From Acanthacorydalis orientalis (taxonomy: Eukaryota > Arthropoda > Insecta > Megaloptera > Corydalidae), in NCBI GenBank assembly GCA_034766995.1, contig CM068320.1:20408312-20472311 (forward strand): a stretch of 64,000 bases of DNA. The letters run 5' to 3'. The notes under the pieces were generated by a model. The model saw only the letters and a list, made by a program, of their open reading frames with translations, did not search any database and was not told the origin of the DNA. This document shows, one piece after another, positions 28,370 through 41,130 of this stretch. Positions within the stretch are counted from its first letter, which is position 1. The number at the start of each line of letters is the position of its first letter. A program made the position numbers and the translations under genes.

Positions 28370-28720
28370 TAATAATGTTTCCGACAACAATGTCTTAAGA
28401 GTGAATTGTAAAGTATTCCACGCTCTTCTCTACAATGACCTCATAGCCTATCTCAGACAACATAAACATTCATGATATTTAATTCACAATCCGCTTCAAA
28501 CGAACGCCGATCAGATAGGCAGGCCTGGCTCATCACAACCATGTACAAATAGTTACATTACATCTTACCAGAGCATATCTATGAGCGTGTCGTCGTTTCA
28601 ACGAAGCGTCTACCGCCGCGCTCTTGTTCATATGCGCAGACAGTTTTACACTCATATTGTACTTGAGATATCATACTACAACCGGTCAAGGAGCAAACAC
28701 TAACTCTCAGATTATTTCTT
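28370..28720. promoter_or_regulatory. Candidate distal enhancer island
   Basis: About 350 bases of GC-richer, non-repetitive sequence 11 kb downstream of the gene. It has no coding potential and no repeat signature, and CG dinucleotides are frequent near 28585-28640. Enhancer function is inferred from base composition and isolation only. Confidence 0.35.
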
Positions 28721-29721
28721 TGTAAACAAAAACAAATAAGATGCAAACGTAATTCTTAAAGACGATTTTCTTTAAAGTAAATTAAATTCATCTACATGAG
28801 AGTAACTCTTCTTTCATTAATTAATTAATCAGGTATACTACTAAATTATTCTTTTACTGAACATACATTTTTGGGATAATTTAAATTAAAATGTTTTTAT
28901 GTTTTTCTGAAGCGAATATAGTTTTAGTAATGATCTTTTTTTATAGCACAATGTCACATTTCATTTTTTGTTCATCATCTCTATGTGGAGTTATCATAAA
29001 TTTTCATAAATTTATTGACAAAATATTATAATATTTCATTATAAATACAATTAGATTTTATAAAACCAATAAATCATTTAATCGCAATCTTAGTAGAAGT
29101 GTAAGCCAGTAAACTTATTAGTGACAATTGATACTTGACTATAATGGAAAAATGATTATATTGAACTACAAAAAATTCCTCAAACTTCCAAATTATCTGT
29201 AACGTTTCAGTTCGGAAGTAACATGATAAAAATCAATATAAACATAGCTTTGTTGTTGGCAAAATCAGTGTCGATTATAATCTGATTTTAAGTTTAGAAA
29301 GTATTTCATTGATCATTGGTCACCAGTAATGAATTTTTTCCACTTCACAAACCATGTAACATTTCAAAAATATTCAATAAATTATTATTGATTATTCTTG
29401 ATTGCTGTTTATACGCATTTCAATGGCAAAACCATCATCTTCAGAGAGCTAAGGTATAGAAAAATTTTGTATTTTTCTATACCTTGGCGGTGGTTTGTAG
29501 TGTGAAAAGAGAATTCATTTGTGAAAGTGAATTGTCACTTATTTATTACTCAGTGTCAGAACTGTTTTGTAACAAAAAGGTATTGATGTCAATTTTATTT
29601 TGATAAACATATTTTTTTTAAAAAAATCAGTACTAAAACGAAAATGAATTTATTTTACTATTTTAAAATTCCAGTTTGAAATACTAATAGGTATTATATA
29701 TATAAATATATACATATATAT

Positions 29722-29762
<41 letters not shown>

Positions 29763-29791
29763 TATGCATATATATATATATATATATATAT

Positions 29792-29840
<49 letters not shown>

Positions 29841-30761
29841 ACTGATGTTAAAAACTAAAAAAAAACAGTACTAAATTATATTCTTTTTTTTAATATATAA
29901 GAATACATTAAAGACTTCGGTTTTTATCTATTTATGAATATAAATAATATAAATATCCTTTTATAAATTGACTAAAATATCAATTTTCTTTGACCACATA
30001 ATTTTACTTATTTATCAAATGAAAGATTGTATTGATTTGTACTTTGATTTGCTATAAAAATATAAATAATAGCAGAAATTAATTTCCTAGTAGAAAATTA
30101 TATAATACTTTTTATTATAACTTAATAAATTTAATCCAAATGAGTAAAAGTTATTTTTTAGACATTGATATAAATATTTAATGTTGTTTAGAATTGTACA
30201 ATTGTAAGATTATATACATACGTATATATATATATATATGCAAAAATGTTATAGAAAATAAAAACCGAATTATCAAAATTGGTCTCATACTAACTGACTT
30301 CTCAGACATTTAAATATTCTGATAAAATTTTTTCATATCAAGCAAATTTCAGTCTCATCGATTATCGAACTGATTTATTAATATTCATATATCTAAAATT
30401 TGAAATGACATAATGTTTTTTAAAATTAATTAATCTGGTAAAAAACATAGGTAGATATTTTAGTACTATGAATGATTTTCGAGCTCTTTTAAAATAGATG
30501 ATATTTAAAAATATACTCATACGTTCTGTCTAGTACATAGTAAATTGTGTTCTATCTATTTCCATATACAGGTTCAGTCTTTGATGAAACGATTTGAGAA
30601 TACACAAGCTTTCAAGTTGTGTGTATGATTATGTCTCCACAAGATAACGTCGTTGACTTTATGAAGAAGTAGGATTCGTAACTATAACAAATATAATTTA
30701 TTGTTGATCGATTCCGTACAACAATCACATTAAATTTATGATAAAGTCATATATAAAACTG

Positions 30762-30818
<57 letters not shown>
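28721..30818. other. AT-rich intergenic DNA
   Basis: Contains an interspersed-motif copy (29385-29450), a perfect hairpin (29451-29485) and (TA)n at 29695-29837 (interrupted), 30220-30239 and 30767-30816. No gene seen. Confidence 0.6.
29451..29485. repeat. Perfect 14-bp-stem hairpin
   Basis: AAGGTATAGAAAAA and its exact complement are separated by seven bases. It forms the end of one copy of the interspersed motif family. Confidence 0.75.
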
Positions 30819-30819
<1 letters not shown>

Positions 30820-31020
30820 TGATTTAATTCAAGCTTCCACATGGAAATATTAAATAGGGCTCAGGGTTTAAAAAAAGACATGTTATTTTTTATTTAGTAT
30901 TTTAGTTCAATTCAATACTAAAATACCATTGAGCCAAAATACTAAATGCTGGATATGTTTTTTTAATTTTTGCTTTTTTTTATAAAAACTTTCATGTGGG
31001 AGCCTACATTGAATTATCCT
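30819..31020. mobile_element. Fold-back MITE family F, copy 3, best preserved
   Basis: About 200 bases. The left end is GATGATTTAATTCAAGCTTC, and the right end reads GATAATTCAATGTAGGCTCC on the other strand. A central inverted repeat is built on TTTAGTATTTTAGTTCAATT. Both flanks are (TA)-rich (30767-30816 and 31020-31068). No protein is encoded. Confidence 0.6.
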
Positions 31021-31400
31021 ATATATGTATGTATATATGTAAGTATGTATATATATATATATATATATTTATATTATCTAAATTATTTGTTTTACAGTTA
31101 GCTTTTTTATATCTAATTAATTACATTTCTTATTTCATTTCTTAAAAGTATATTAACCAATGTATTACTATGTAAATTTTATATTATTTATACAATAAAA
31201 TACTGTTAAATTCTCTTACATAAATATTACAGATGATTCAGATATGAAAAATCATTTGTATATAATAAATAATAAATTAAATTTTAATTTTGTAGTTCGT
31301 GGAATTATTTAATGTTACACCTGCCGTGCCACAGTAATTCTTATATTAGAAGTTCATTCCAAGAACATAATATAAAATTGTATAAAGGTATGTAAACACA

Positions 31401-31459
<59 letters not shown>

Positions 31460-32319
31460 ACATTTGAATAGTAAAATAAATTATTAGTATATCTAGTTTA
31501 TCTGAAACTATATAAGGTAATGAAAGTTGATCTTTATTAAGGATTACATTGTTTATACAATTTATGTTAGTAATTACTGAAAATATTGTATTGTATACAT
31601 ATGTATATATATATATATATATATAAGTAAATATAAGTTATCTTTTTGATTCTAAAAGCTGTAATATTTTTTCGAAAACTAAATTTTACTTAGGAAATAT
31701 TTATGTTAGAAAATTACACCTTTTTTTTAAAAAAAAATATAAAGTTGTAAGTGTATATAATTATGAAATAATTTTTATTTAAAAAATACTCAAACAACTG
31801 AAACTTGAAAACGCGTGAATGAAAATACTCTTGTGAATTGATGAGTGTTATAAAAAAGAAAATATTTCCAGTAAAGTAATAAATTCAAAAAGAGCCTTTA
31901 AAGTGTTATAAAAAATAACAAAATGGACATCTTTTTCTTATACATTTTTTCTATTATGAAATAAAATAATTTGTTTTCTATACATCTAAATTAAGATTTT
32001 ATTACATATAAATATACATAGACAAAGTAAAATTTCTCAGAACACTATCTAAATATAATACACCTGAAAGAAACGGTAATAATGTTGCCGACCATGTTAC
32101 TAATTAAAATTAATGAAAAATATTTAAAATAGTGCAAGAAAGTTGTATTATATATTCGCTTCACATATGTTTGTATGTTGACATTATTTTTCATGAATAC
32201 ATTATTGGCCAAGATTTATTCCTGTATTGAAAAATAACGGCAAAAAATATAACTGTAGATAATTTAGTAACGTGAAAACAACAATATATTCTCAGTACAT
32301 AAAAGTATGTTTAACAAAG
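31021..32319. other. AT-rich intergenic DNA
   Basis: Holds (TA)n at 31050-31068, 31408-31455 and 31605-31624. No gene or repeat family recognised. Confidence 0.6.
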
Positions 32320-32590
32320 AATCCGAGATCTGTACAGGGATGAACCCAATACTGGAACTGGCCATGGTGTGGTGATATACTCGACTCATAACGTAAATAT
32401 CTCTTACATTAGCATACAATAGAATTGCAGCACGTTATTTTTCTGTACACGGTGAGATGCGGGGCAACACGGTGCAGAGATTATATTTGAAAACAGCGTA
32501 ACCGAAATATGGGCCGTCCTGGAATGCTGGCCAGGTGCACAGGTCAAGGTGCATCACAACACTGATCATTGAATCAAGTAAAACGTTCAA
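32320..32590. promoter_or_regulatory. Candidate enhancer island with E-box and nuclear-receptor half-site
   Basis: A GC-richer block with CAGGTG at 32532-32537, overlapped by CACAGGTCAAGGTGC, which fits an FTZ-F1/ERR-type TCAAGG half-site. No coding frame. Enhancer function is inferred, including possible input from the Snail-family protein itself. Confidence 0.35.
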
Positions 32591-32784
32591 AGATGATAAG
32601 CAATATGTAGCGAATTCTCAGAAAGGTAAATTACTACGATCCATTCTATAAAATGTATGTATCCTTGAAGTTTCCCAAATTATCGACACCTTTTAATGTT
32701 AAATACTTGTCGCAGGTGTATTTATATAAAGTTTATATTTAATTACGTTTATTAATCAGACAGTTATATATGATTATATGTATA

Positions 32785-32841
<57 letters not shown>

Positions 32842-33149
32842 TAAAAAATTTAAATACATGTTATATTATTTTCTGTAAATATTATTGTTTCATAATACAT
32901 TTCTATTAATTTCTCATTACTGTTGTGCTTTCGACTTCTTACTTACATTCAAAAATTTTACTTCAAATTATGCAATGCTACTTTTTTAAAAAGACTTAAT
33001 TAATTTAAAAAAATCGTCTAAAAATCTTACATAGTGGACAATGATTATAAATTATTGTTAAAAACTGCAGTTTCATCACACTAGTTAGTAATGCTTACTG
33101 TACTACCAGATCTAAATATGATTATTAAATTTATTAAAACTAGGATGAT
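32591..33149. other. AT-rich intergenic DNA
   Basis: Holds a (GT)n-(TA)n compound at 32784-32839 and otherwise nothing recognised. Confidence 0.6.
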
Positions 33150-33500
33150 CACCTTCCCCCCTTACCAAATAACAGAAATTAACAAATCATACACACAAAT
33201 ATTCGAGTAAAGTGGGTCATAAAATTTTTATTGGAAAAATTTATAAAAATAAATGTAATGAAATACAATGTTCAAATGTGTAACAACTTTTTACTCTAAA
33301 GATTCAGTAATACAAAAATTTTAATAAATTTCTCATCAGTTTTACACTGAAATTGTATGCCTCCTTTCGTTGTACAATTTGAAATAGAATACTGATTATG
33401 TGACTGATACCAACCAATCAGAACAGGGACCATGTGACTGATATCAACCAATCAGAGAACGAATAAAACGCACGCATAGCGTCAAGACCATTTTTTAGTT
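33150..33500. repeat. Unnamed repeat family X, copy B
   Basis: Starts with a C-rich patch and ACCAAATAACAGAAATTAAC (from 33164). It ends with two tandem copies, period 35, of a module reading ATGTGACTGAT then CAACCAATCAGA (33396-33462). It shares both ends with copies A and C and has no coding capacity. Confidence 0.6.
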
Positions 33501-34676
33501 ACAGAGAAATAATTTTATAACCAGGATTAGATCTGGTGCCATATAAAGCTCTATTAACTAGTGATACTTAGCTGCAGTGGAAGATTATGAGCATTGCTAA
33601 ATTTGTTTAAAAATAGTGTATGGATAATGGAGGCAAAGTTGTCATACGATAGTAACAATATTAATTTTTTTTTTTTGAAATGTAGTTAAATAATAATATG
33701 TTTATTTTTTATTGATAAAAACACAATCACACATTCAAATACTGAAGAATTATTTAATTAAAATATATATCCCTATTATTCATTTTATGTAAAAAAACGG
33801 TTATTAATAACTAAATTAACCTTTCAAAAGTAATTTTAACCATATGTTAGATTATATAAAAAATTTGAAACATTTTAGTAAAATATTTTTTTATTATTTC
33901 TTAGTGTTTTAGTGACCTTTATATAAAACATTTTTACTATGTAACATGCTTACTGGCCGATGTAAAACATAAATTAACATTATCTGAATTTGAATGTGCA
34001 AATACCTAATGAGTATTAATTAAATTCATAATTTATTTAAGACATATCATTACTATAAGATGATCTTTAAATAATATTAAGCAACCATATTACATTGTTG
34101 ATATTTACTACAAGATTTTACAACGGATTCGATGTTTAAATTATTTTCGTATGCTCTAAAAGGATTCAAAATATTCAATAAGAATGAACACATTCTAGAA
34201 TAAATTTGCCATAAATGTATTTAAAAGTAAATACATTGTGCACAATAAACCGTAAAACGTCCATGTACACAAAAACATATTCATAAATAATAAATTATAA
34301 TGATACTTTGTTTTGTATTGTTTCAATATTTTACAGTTACATTTTCGATGTCGTATCGTGAATGGCCACACGAGATTTCATTTTCAGATATACGAATTTA
34401 AATATTAAATTTTATGAATAATTTATCAGAAACTGTTTATACGGTCGTTTATTTACACAACAATATTAGATTGAAGAGATACTATTTATTTTGTTTGCAT
34501 ATAAGGCTGGATATATTAAATTTTAACGCAAATTAATTTGATTTTTCTTAGAACGTATAACAATTTGCATTATATTATATCTTATCAATCATATAAATAT
34601 TATGATTTTTTTTAAATACTACCTTCACTGTTCATAAATATGAAAGATCCGGAGTTTCAATGCACATAATTATATA

Positions 34677-34717
<41 letters not shown>

Positions 34718-34769
34718 TAGATGAATTAATAAAAAATAAAATGGATACAGTAAAAAATAAGGACATAAT
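33501..34769. other. AT-rich intergenic DNA
   Basis: Nothing recognised apart from an interrupted (TA)n tract at 34673-34716. Confidence 0.6.
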
Positions 34770-35115
34770 AATTTAGCGGCTGCCAGCTGCGAGGGTCATA
34801 CCACTTGATAACAAAGTCGGACAACATCGCCGAAAGAACAAGTTCGTGCAACCGTGCTACTTCACTGAGCCGCGACGAACGCTACTGACGATGTCACGTT
34901 GGCAGCGAACCAGGACATATTAGGTGGCACCAATGGAAAGAGGATGTTCCTAGAAGAAATGGCGTGAGAGGTATTTATTATTGCAGTGAGGTTAACCTGG
35001 GTTTTTGGAAACTTTTCCGAGATGTTCACTATTTAAGAGGAACTACAACACCCGCGTTGTAAAAACTAATTGAAGGAAAAGGCGGTTGTTGGGGTCCTGC
35101 ATCCACAGGTATGGT
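34770..35115. promoter_or_regulatory. GC-richer island, possible regulatory or transcribed element
   Basis: A non-repetitive block with several CG pairs, CAGCTG near 34790 and CAGCGAACCAGG near 34901. At its right edge CCACAG|GTATGG resembles a splice donor on the plus strand. It could be an exon of an unrecognised RNA or an enhancer; I cannot tell which. Confidence 0.3.
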
Positions 35116-35178
35116 CAGAAATATCATGGTAATAAATAAAAACACGGCTAAAATCTCAAATTCGTGAAAAAAGGACAT
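35029..35178 (-). CDS. Candidate short secreted peptide, 49 residues, unrecognised
   Basis: A minus-strand frame starts MSFFHEFEILAVFLF. A hydrophobic segment of about 18 residues is followed by PVDAG, which would suit signal-peptide cleavage after Ala. A short tail, GPQQPPFPSISFYNAG, ends in VVVPLK and a stop. The shape, a signal-like leader plus a short Pro-rich tail, is that of small insect secreted peptides, but I recognise no family and see no promoter, dibasic cleavage site or cysteine pattern. Frames of this size arise by chance in AT-rich DNA. The GC-richer tail is the only reason to list it. Confidence 0.15.
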   Translation of the reverse strand: MSFFHEFEILAVFLFITMIFLTIPVDAGPQQPPFPSISFYNAGVVVPLK

Positions 35179-35272
35179 AAAATAATAACATTTATATATA
35201 CTGTACATCCAAAATTTAATAGAAATTATTTTTTTTAAAAAAATATTCAATGTTACCCTAAAAGTGGATATA

Positions 35273-35329
<57 letters not shown>

Positions 35330-35331
35330 CA

Positions 35332-35406
<75 letters not shown>

Positions 35407-35947
35407 TCACAAGTATTTGAAAAAATTAGAATATAAAAATCTCCAATGTTCATAATATGAAATTGATATGTAATTTAGGTGACAAAGTGTGTGACCTTTT
35501 TAGCTCAATAATTTAACCCTTTTTTGAACATCACTTCCAAAATTTGTACTAATTAAGATTTGAAAAACAATTGATATAAATGTAGTATACATGAAAAAAG
35601 ATTCAAAAAAAAATTTTTAACGAGATTAAAGATTATATGTGATACAATCTAAATATTATAAGGATTACCTAGGAGTTACTGAAGGCAATTATAAACTTAA
35701 CCATATAAAAAGAATCAACAACAAGAAAATAAGAATGATGAGAATTAATTAAAAAATATAATAATTTCAATTTCTAGATGTATATTTTTTGGACTTAGTC
35801 TTTGTATAACCTATTTTCTTACTTTGAACAGCAAATATAGTGTTTGTATTTGAATACTGATTTCAGTTATATGGGAAATAATTATTTTATGTAATATATT
35901 AAAATAACTAAAAATAATAAAAAGTAAATTATTAACTATCCTCAAAA

Positions 35948-35998
<51 letters not shown>

Positions 35999-36174
35999 AT
36001 TAAAAAAGAAAATGGTTTGTAACAAAAAAGACAAAACAAATATTATTTTTTAATTAAATTGTCATTTGATAACTAAAAATTTATTTTAAAATTATTTAAA
36101 CGATTTTTCATTTATTGTAATTATATTTTTGAAGATCACTTATTATGTTTTTATGAACAAAGCATTTTTCAATG

Positions 36175-36251
<77 letters not shown>

Positions 36252-36524
36252 AACATGCATGTGAATTAATCATGTATAAGCACATGTATTTCCCTTATAA
36301 ATTGTGAAGTTTAATCTTCTTTCAAAACAAATGAAATGTGAAAACACAAGTATCTCAAATATGAAAAATATAATATTTTTTAAATAAAATTTCCTGCAGA
36401 GATATATAATTAAATAAGTACATTTTTTTTATTAATATAAAATAATTATCCTGATAAATTATAATTTACCGAAAATTTTTCGTAAGAAAAAAATTATGCG
36501 CTATAGAAAATAATTTATTTATGA
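35116..36524. other. AT-rich intergenic DNA with long microsatellites
   Basis: Holds (TA)n at 35275-35405 (interrupted) and 35951-35993, and (TA)n-(TG)n at 36178-36248. No gene seen. Confidence 0.6.
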
Positions 36525-36905
36525 GCAGCGAACTCAGCTCCTTGCTAGCTGCACTCGCCCACCCTCCACTCACTAACACTCGCGCATCCCCAACAAATAA
36601 CAGAAATTAACAAATCACATGCATAAATAATCTGCGTGAAATATAATTCGTAAAATTTTGATTGAAACGTTTATAAAAATTAACAACAAAATAGAATGTT
36701 AAAATATGTGACAATTTTTTTTACTCGATAGCTGCATTGAATGCAATATTTTGAATATTTTTTTATCAGTTTTACATTGTAATCGTATATATTCTTTCGT
36801 TGTATACCATGAAACAGCTACATACATGTGACTAATGTCAACTAATTCGAACCGAGACCACGCGTTCTCCATCAACTAATCAGAACAAGAATAAAATTTC
36901 CAAAA
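36525..36905. repeat. Unnamed repeat family X, copy C
   Basis: Begins with a C/CTCG-rich block (36535-36590), then CAACAAATAACAGAAATTAA (from 36591). It ends with two diverged GTGACTAATGTCAACTAAT / CATCAACTAATCAGAAC modules (36827-36890). A single leftover CAGCCAATCAGAACACGAAT near 37544 may be a further fragment. Confidence 0.6.
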
Positions 36906-37419
36906 ACTGTGCACGAAACTGCTTATTGATTAGAGAGGTACATAAAAAACTGTATATATATATATATATTAATATGTCTAATCATTCTTATAGATATATT
37001 CCAATGTAGTTATTATATATATATAAACACATGTTAGTATGCCTATATATCACTCTTGCAGTTATATTGCAACGTGGCTGTTTTATAAAGTCGCACATTT
37101 CATTGTAGTTGTTATGTTTTCCTACATATTTCTCGAATCAGGCTCCGAATTAATACACTAACAGCACAAATTATGGGGGCAGAGATTGATTTAGGAGAAA
37201 CTCCATCTCCGAGGGACGATCAAACATATGAAGACACTAATAAGATAACACGATTCATATATCATTAAAATTTGTGGAAAAAAAATCAATTGTTGTTGAA
37301 ATGACATACAGTTTTCGTAAAAATTTCGTGTAACTTCGGGTGTCATCGTTAATAATAATTTAATACAAAAACTCTACACGATTTTATAATTTTTTTGTTC
37401 ATTTTTTAAAATTTTACAG

Positions 37420-37477
<58 letters not shown>

Positions 37478-37670
37478 ATACATAATATGATATTTATCGA
37501 TTACCATTCATACATTCCATACATTATTTTTATCTTTCTATCAGCCAATCAGAACACGAATAATCGGTTACACATGACGACGATCACGTTTTGTTTATTA
37601 ATAGAGTGAAAGATAATATGCATTACTACATTATATATAAGAATAATTCAGCATTTTAATAATTTAAGTA

Positions 37671-37711
<41 letters not shown>

Positions 37712-37799
37712 AAACAAATGCAAAATGTATCCACTTAATATGATTTTTAGTATCGTCTCGCGTTTATGTCAATGTAGTAATATATAAGTAGATCAATAT
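36906..37799. other. AT-rich intergenic DNA
   Basis: Holds (TA)n at 36955-36969, 37430-37471 and 37674-37707, and the family X fragment near 37540-37600. No gene seen. Confidence 0.55.
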
Positions 37800-38430
37800 A
37801 TTAACATCTTGTCAGCTTGTAAACGATAAAGTTTCCATTTCCTACACACTACCGACACTATCAACGGATCAAAGGACATTTTTCCTTTAACGAGTACCGA
37901 TCGGCGCACCCAGGAGCGACGGCGCCACACAGCCGTAGGCCCACATGCAGCTTCGACTGCGTGTCCACTCCCTTCATTCAATAGGACGACTTCTTCGCCT
38001 TTACATGTCGTGATCGGCGCTCAAGTGACTCATTGTTCGCGCCATGTAATTTTATGCTAATTACAAAGATAATTATAATCATTATATAATGCTTCCTCCT
38101 GATTTGTGCCAACGCAACACTTGCAATGTTTTAATTTCTGCACGAAACAGCGATCGTACTAAACATGAAATGAAGTTATTCATATATTATAATCGAAACG
38201 GTACGCTATTGTTATGATTTATATTATAAATGTAGACGCCAGTTACTGGTTTACGTGACTAAAATACGAGGGCGGATCGAACCACGAAATGTTTGATAAC
38301 TTATTCAATTAGTTAGCACGACGGGAAATCTCGGCCGTAGACAATAATACATGTTTACATTTTGATATAGTCGGTTCGAATCCTACTTCCTCTTGATTAT
38401 ACCACCTTTTGTCTCGTAAACACAGCTGTG
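37800..38430. promoter_or_regulatory. Candidate distal enhancer island
   Basis: A GC-richer block whose first part (37850-37990) has many CG pairs. It also carries TATGCTAATTAC near 38053, an octamer/homeodomain-like site. A 62-codon minus-strand frame here has no domain. GGTTCGAATCC at 38373-38383 matches a tRNA B box, but no cloverleaf can be built around it. Confidence 0.35.
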
Positions 38431-38681
38431 GTTTATGTGTTTTTCCAACGACTATGAATTATTTAAATCTAACATCACACTTACCGTTTTGGATTATAAT
38501 AATACTATGCAATCACACTAGTATTGAAATTATACATACAAAAATAGATATAAATGTTACAAAAAAAAAATTTTAGATGTCTTTAATTCAAGAAACAAAT
38601 ATGAATGTTTTAAATATAAAAAACTGCAAATTGTCTAAATAATTAAATAAAAAAAATGCACTTACATGCATACAATCTATA

Positions 38682-38738
<57 letters not shown>

Positions 38739-38750
38739 AATACATATATA

Positions 38751-38785
<35 letters not shown>
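38682..38785. repeat. (TA)n tracts adjoining a mariner copy
   Basis: Two TA tracts (38682-38731 and about 38755-38785). The second runs directly into the left end of mariner copy 2, consistent with insertion into a TA microsatellite. Confidence 0.85.
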
Positions 38786-38786
<1 letters not shown>

Positions 38787-39352
38787 TAGGCTGGTAGGAA
38801 AATAATTACAGTTTTTGTTTTGAATTCTAACATTATTTTTTCGATGTAAGTGTCATTACATCATGTTCGTGTTAATATCATTTTAAAATGCATTTTTCGG
38901 TCTGTATTTTGGTAACATCGACTTTGGTTTTATTATTAATTTTGCTTCAAATTGGGCTATTGAATTAAAAATGGAAAAGAAGCAAATAAGAGAATTTTTG
39001 TCTATGAGTTCAAAATGGGTGTAAAAGTAGCAGAAACTGCCCGTCAACTAAACGATGTTTTTAGTGTGGGTATTGTTAAGGAAAGTACGATGCAATGGTG
39101 GTCTCAAAATTTTCGTGCTGGGGACGAGACACGAACATGAAGAAGTTCGCGGGCGGTGTTCTTCAGTACATAACGACCAACTGAAGACGATAGTTGAATC
39201 AGAACCACATACAATTCGAGAGCTTATAGAAAAGTTAAACGTTAATCATCAAACAGTTCTGAACCAATTAAAACAGATAGGAAAATCAAAAAAGAGAAAA
39301 ATGTATATGAATTTGAAGGTCATAAACCGCAATTATTTTTTTACCTACCTAT
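38786..39352 (+). mobile_element. Internally deleted mariner-family element, copy 2
   Basis: About 567 bases from TTAGGCTGGTAGGAAAATAA to the diverged right end, TTACCTACCTAT. The same order is seen as in copy 1: leader, broken start region (ATG near 38971), helix-turn-helix fragment (SVHNDQLK, IRELIEKLNVN, NQLKQIGKSKKRK), then a direct jump to the 3' end. Frame errors lie near 39001 and 39115-39125. The junction falls at the same codon as in copy 1. Confidence 0.8.
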
Positions 39353-39429
39353 TACGTACATTTGTTACACACTATACTTTTTTAAAAAAAATCCTACAAA
39401 TTGTTCTTAATTATTCTCTGTATACTTAA
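39055..39429 (+). pseudogene. Mariner transposase N-terminal fragment
   Basis: The residues from SSVHNDQLK onward match the mariner HTH region up to GKSKKRK. The part before it is out of frame and the frame then runs past the element into flanking DNA. No catalytic domain. Confidence 0.7.
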
Positions 39430-39724
39430 CAAATTATACTTGAGTGATCTATATAACTGTAAAAATCTATCTCTTTTGAATTACTATCAATTCTAATCTG
39501 TCTGCAATTTATCAGATAAATGAAACTGGTAATATTACAAGATGTCGAAAATCGTACTCGAAAGATCATTGATTTTTTAGTACTCTATATTGGTAACGAA
39601 ATGAAGTTTTGTACTTTCCTGGAACATAATTGTATACTTGAAATGAAATTACTTAAAATTGTTAAATAAAATGCATAAAATATATTCTTTGACAATTAAT
39701 TGGAAAAAAATGTATGTATTTAGA

Positions 39725-39903
39725 AAAAAAACCTGAAGGCGTCAGTTGTATCGGAACCATGCACAACAATTCAAGAGCTTGTATAAAAGTTAGGCATTAG
39801 TCATCCAATAATTTTAGACCACTAAGACACATAAGAAAATCAAAAAATGAGAAAAATGTATATGAATTCGAAGCTCATAAACCGCAATTATTTTTCTACC
39901 AAC

Positions 39904-39906
<3 letters not shown>
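39725..39906 (+). mobile_element. Mariner-family fragment, copy 3, 5'-truncated
   Basis: Matches only the last third of copies 1 and 2: LKAVVSEPC-like text, then IQELV, ISHPI and the KMRKMYMN junction with several stops, then AACCGCAATTATTTTTCTAC. It ends in a 45-bp (TA)n tract. It lies about 370 bases after copy 2 in the same orientation. Confidence 0.7.
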
Positions 39907-39953
<47 letters not shown>

Positions 39954-40239
39954 CAACAACAAGTGTATTTATAAGAATTAATAAAATATTTTTATAATAA
40001 ATATGAAGACATTGAACAAAAATGTTAAGTAATTAACATCTAAATAGCAAATTCCAAATTGCATAACTAATTATATATAAAATATCGATTAAATGACATA
40101 TAATGGAATTAACATACTAATTACACAGTTATTTATATTAATGACTACACTACTCTTTAATTGATTTTTTTTGATTTTTCAAAATTACTTTTGATTAGAA
40201 TACATTTATTTAATTAACAGTATAACTTATACATATTGT

Positions 40240-40530
40240 GAAACAACTTGTTGTTCTCGTCGAAGAATTCTTTTTTTCGAGATTCGACATGGCGTGTTGT
40301 GTTAAATAATACAAGAACGTGCGCGTATATGTATAAGTTTACGAAGTATGAAATTTCATATAGAACACTGCATCTAAAACATTCCTTACCAATGCGACCA
40401 GATAATCTAATCAAGTCAAACTACCAATTAAGGACTCAATCGCATAGAAAATCAACGAAACCCCACACACATTCTCAATGCACAACACTTGCGAGCCAAT
40501 GTGAGCTGAAACTTAATCTGTACGATTTAT
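40240..40530. promoter_or_regulatory. GC-richer island, function unknown
   Basis: A non-repetitive block with overlapping short frames on both strands and no domain. It lies next to the palindrome at 40573. It may be regulatory or a relic. Confidence 0.2.
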
Positions 40531-40572
40531 GAAAAAATGAAGTCGAATTGGCACGTATTCTTAACAGATAAG

Positions 40573-40860
<288 letters not shown>

Positions 40861-41083
40861 ATTCATTGAATTGTATCCTGAAGTAGATTTAAGTGCAAAC
40901 GATGACCAACTTACTTAAAGAGAAAACGACTTAATGTTAAAAACATGCCACAAGAGTTTTTTTTTCACGAATACTTGTTATTCTTATATTTATAAACAAT
41001 AAATTTTCAATAGCATTTTTTTAAATGTAGAAAAATAAAATCAAAATATCAATAGTACATTTATTTCGGCGATATAAAAATTT

Positions 41084-41130
<47 letters not shown>

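Noticed and set aside
38307..38395. Possible tRNA gene or tRNA-derived SINE (B box GGTTCGAATCC, A-box-like TAGCACGACGG)
   Set aside because: The acceptor arms do not pair, the T stem has a mismatch and the A-B spacing is too long; no cloverleaf is possible.
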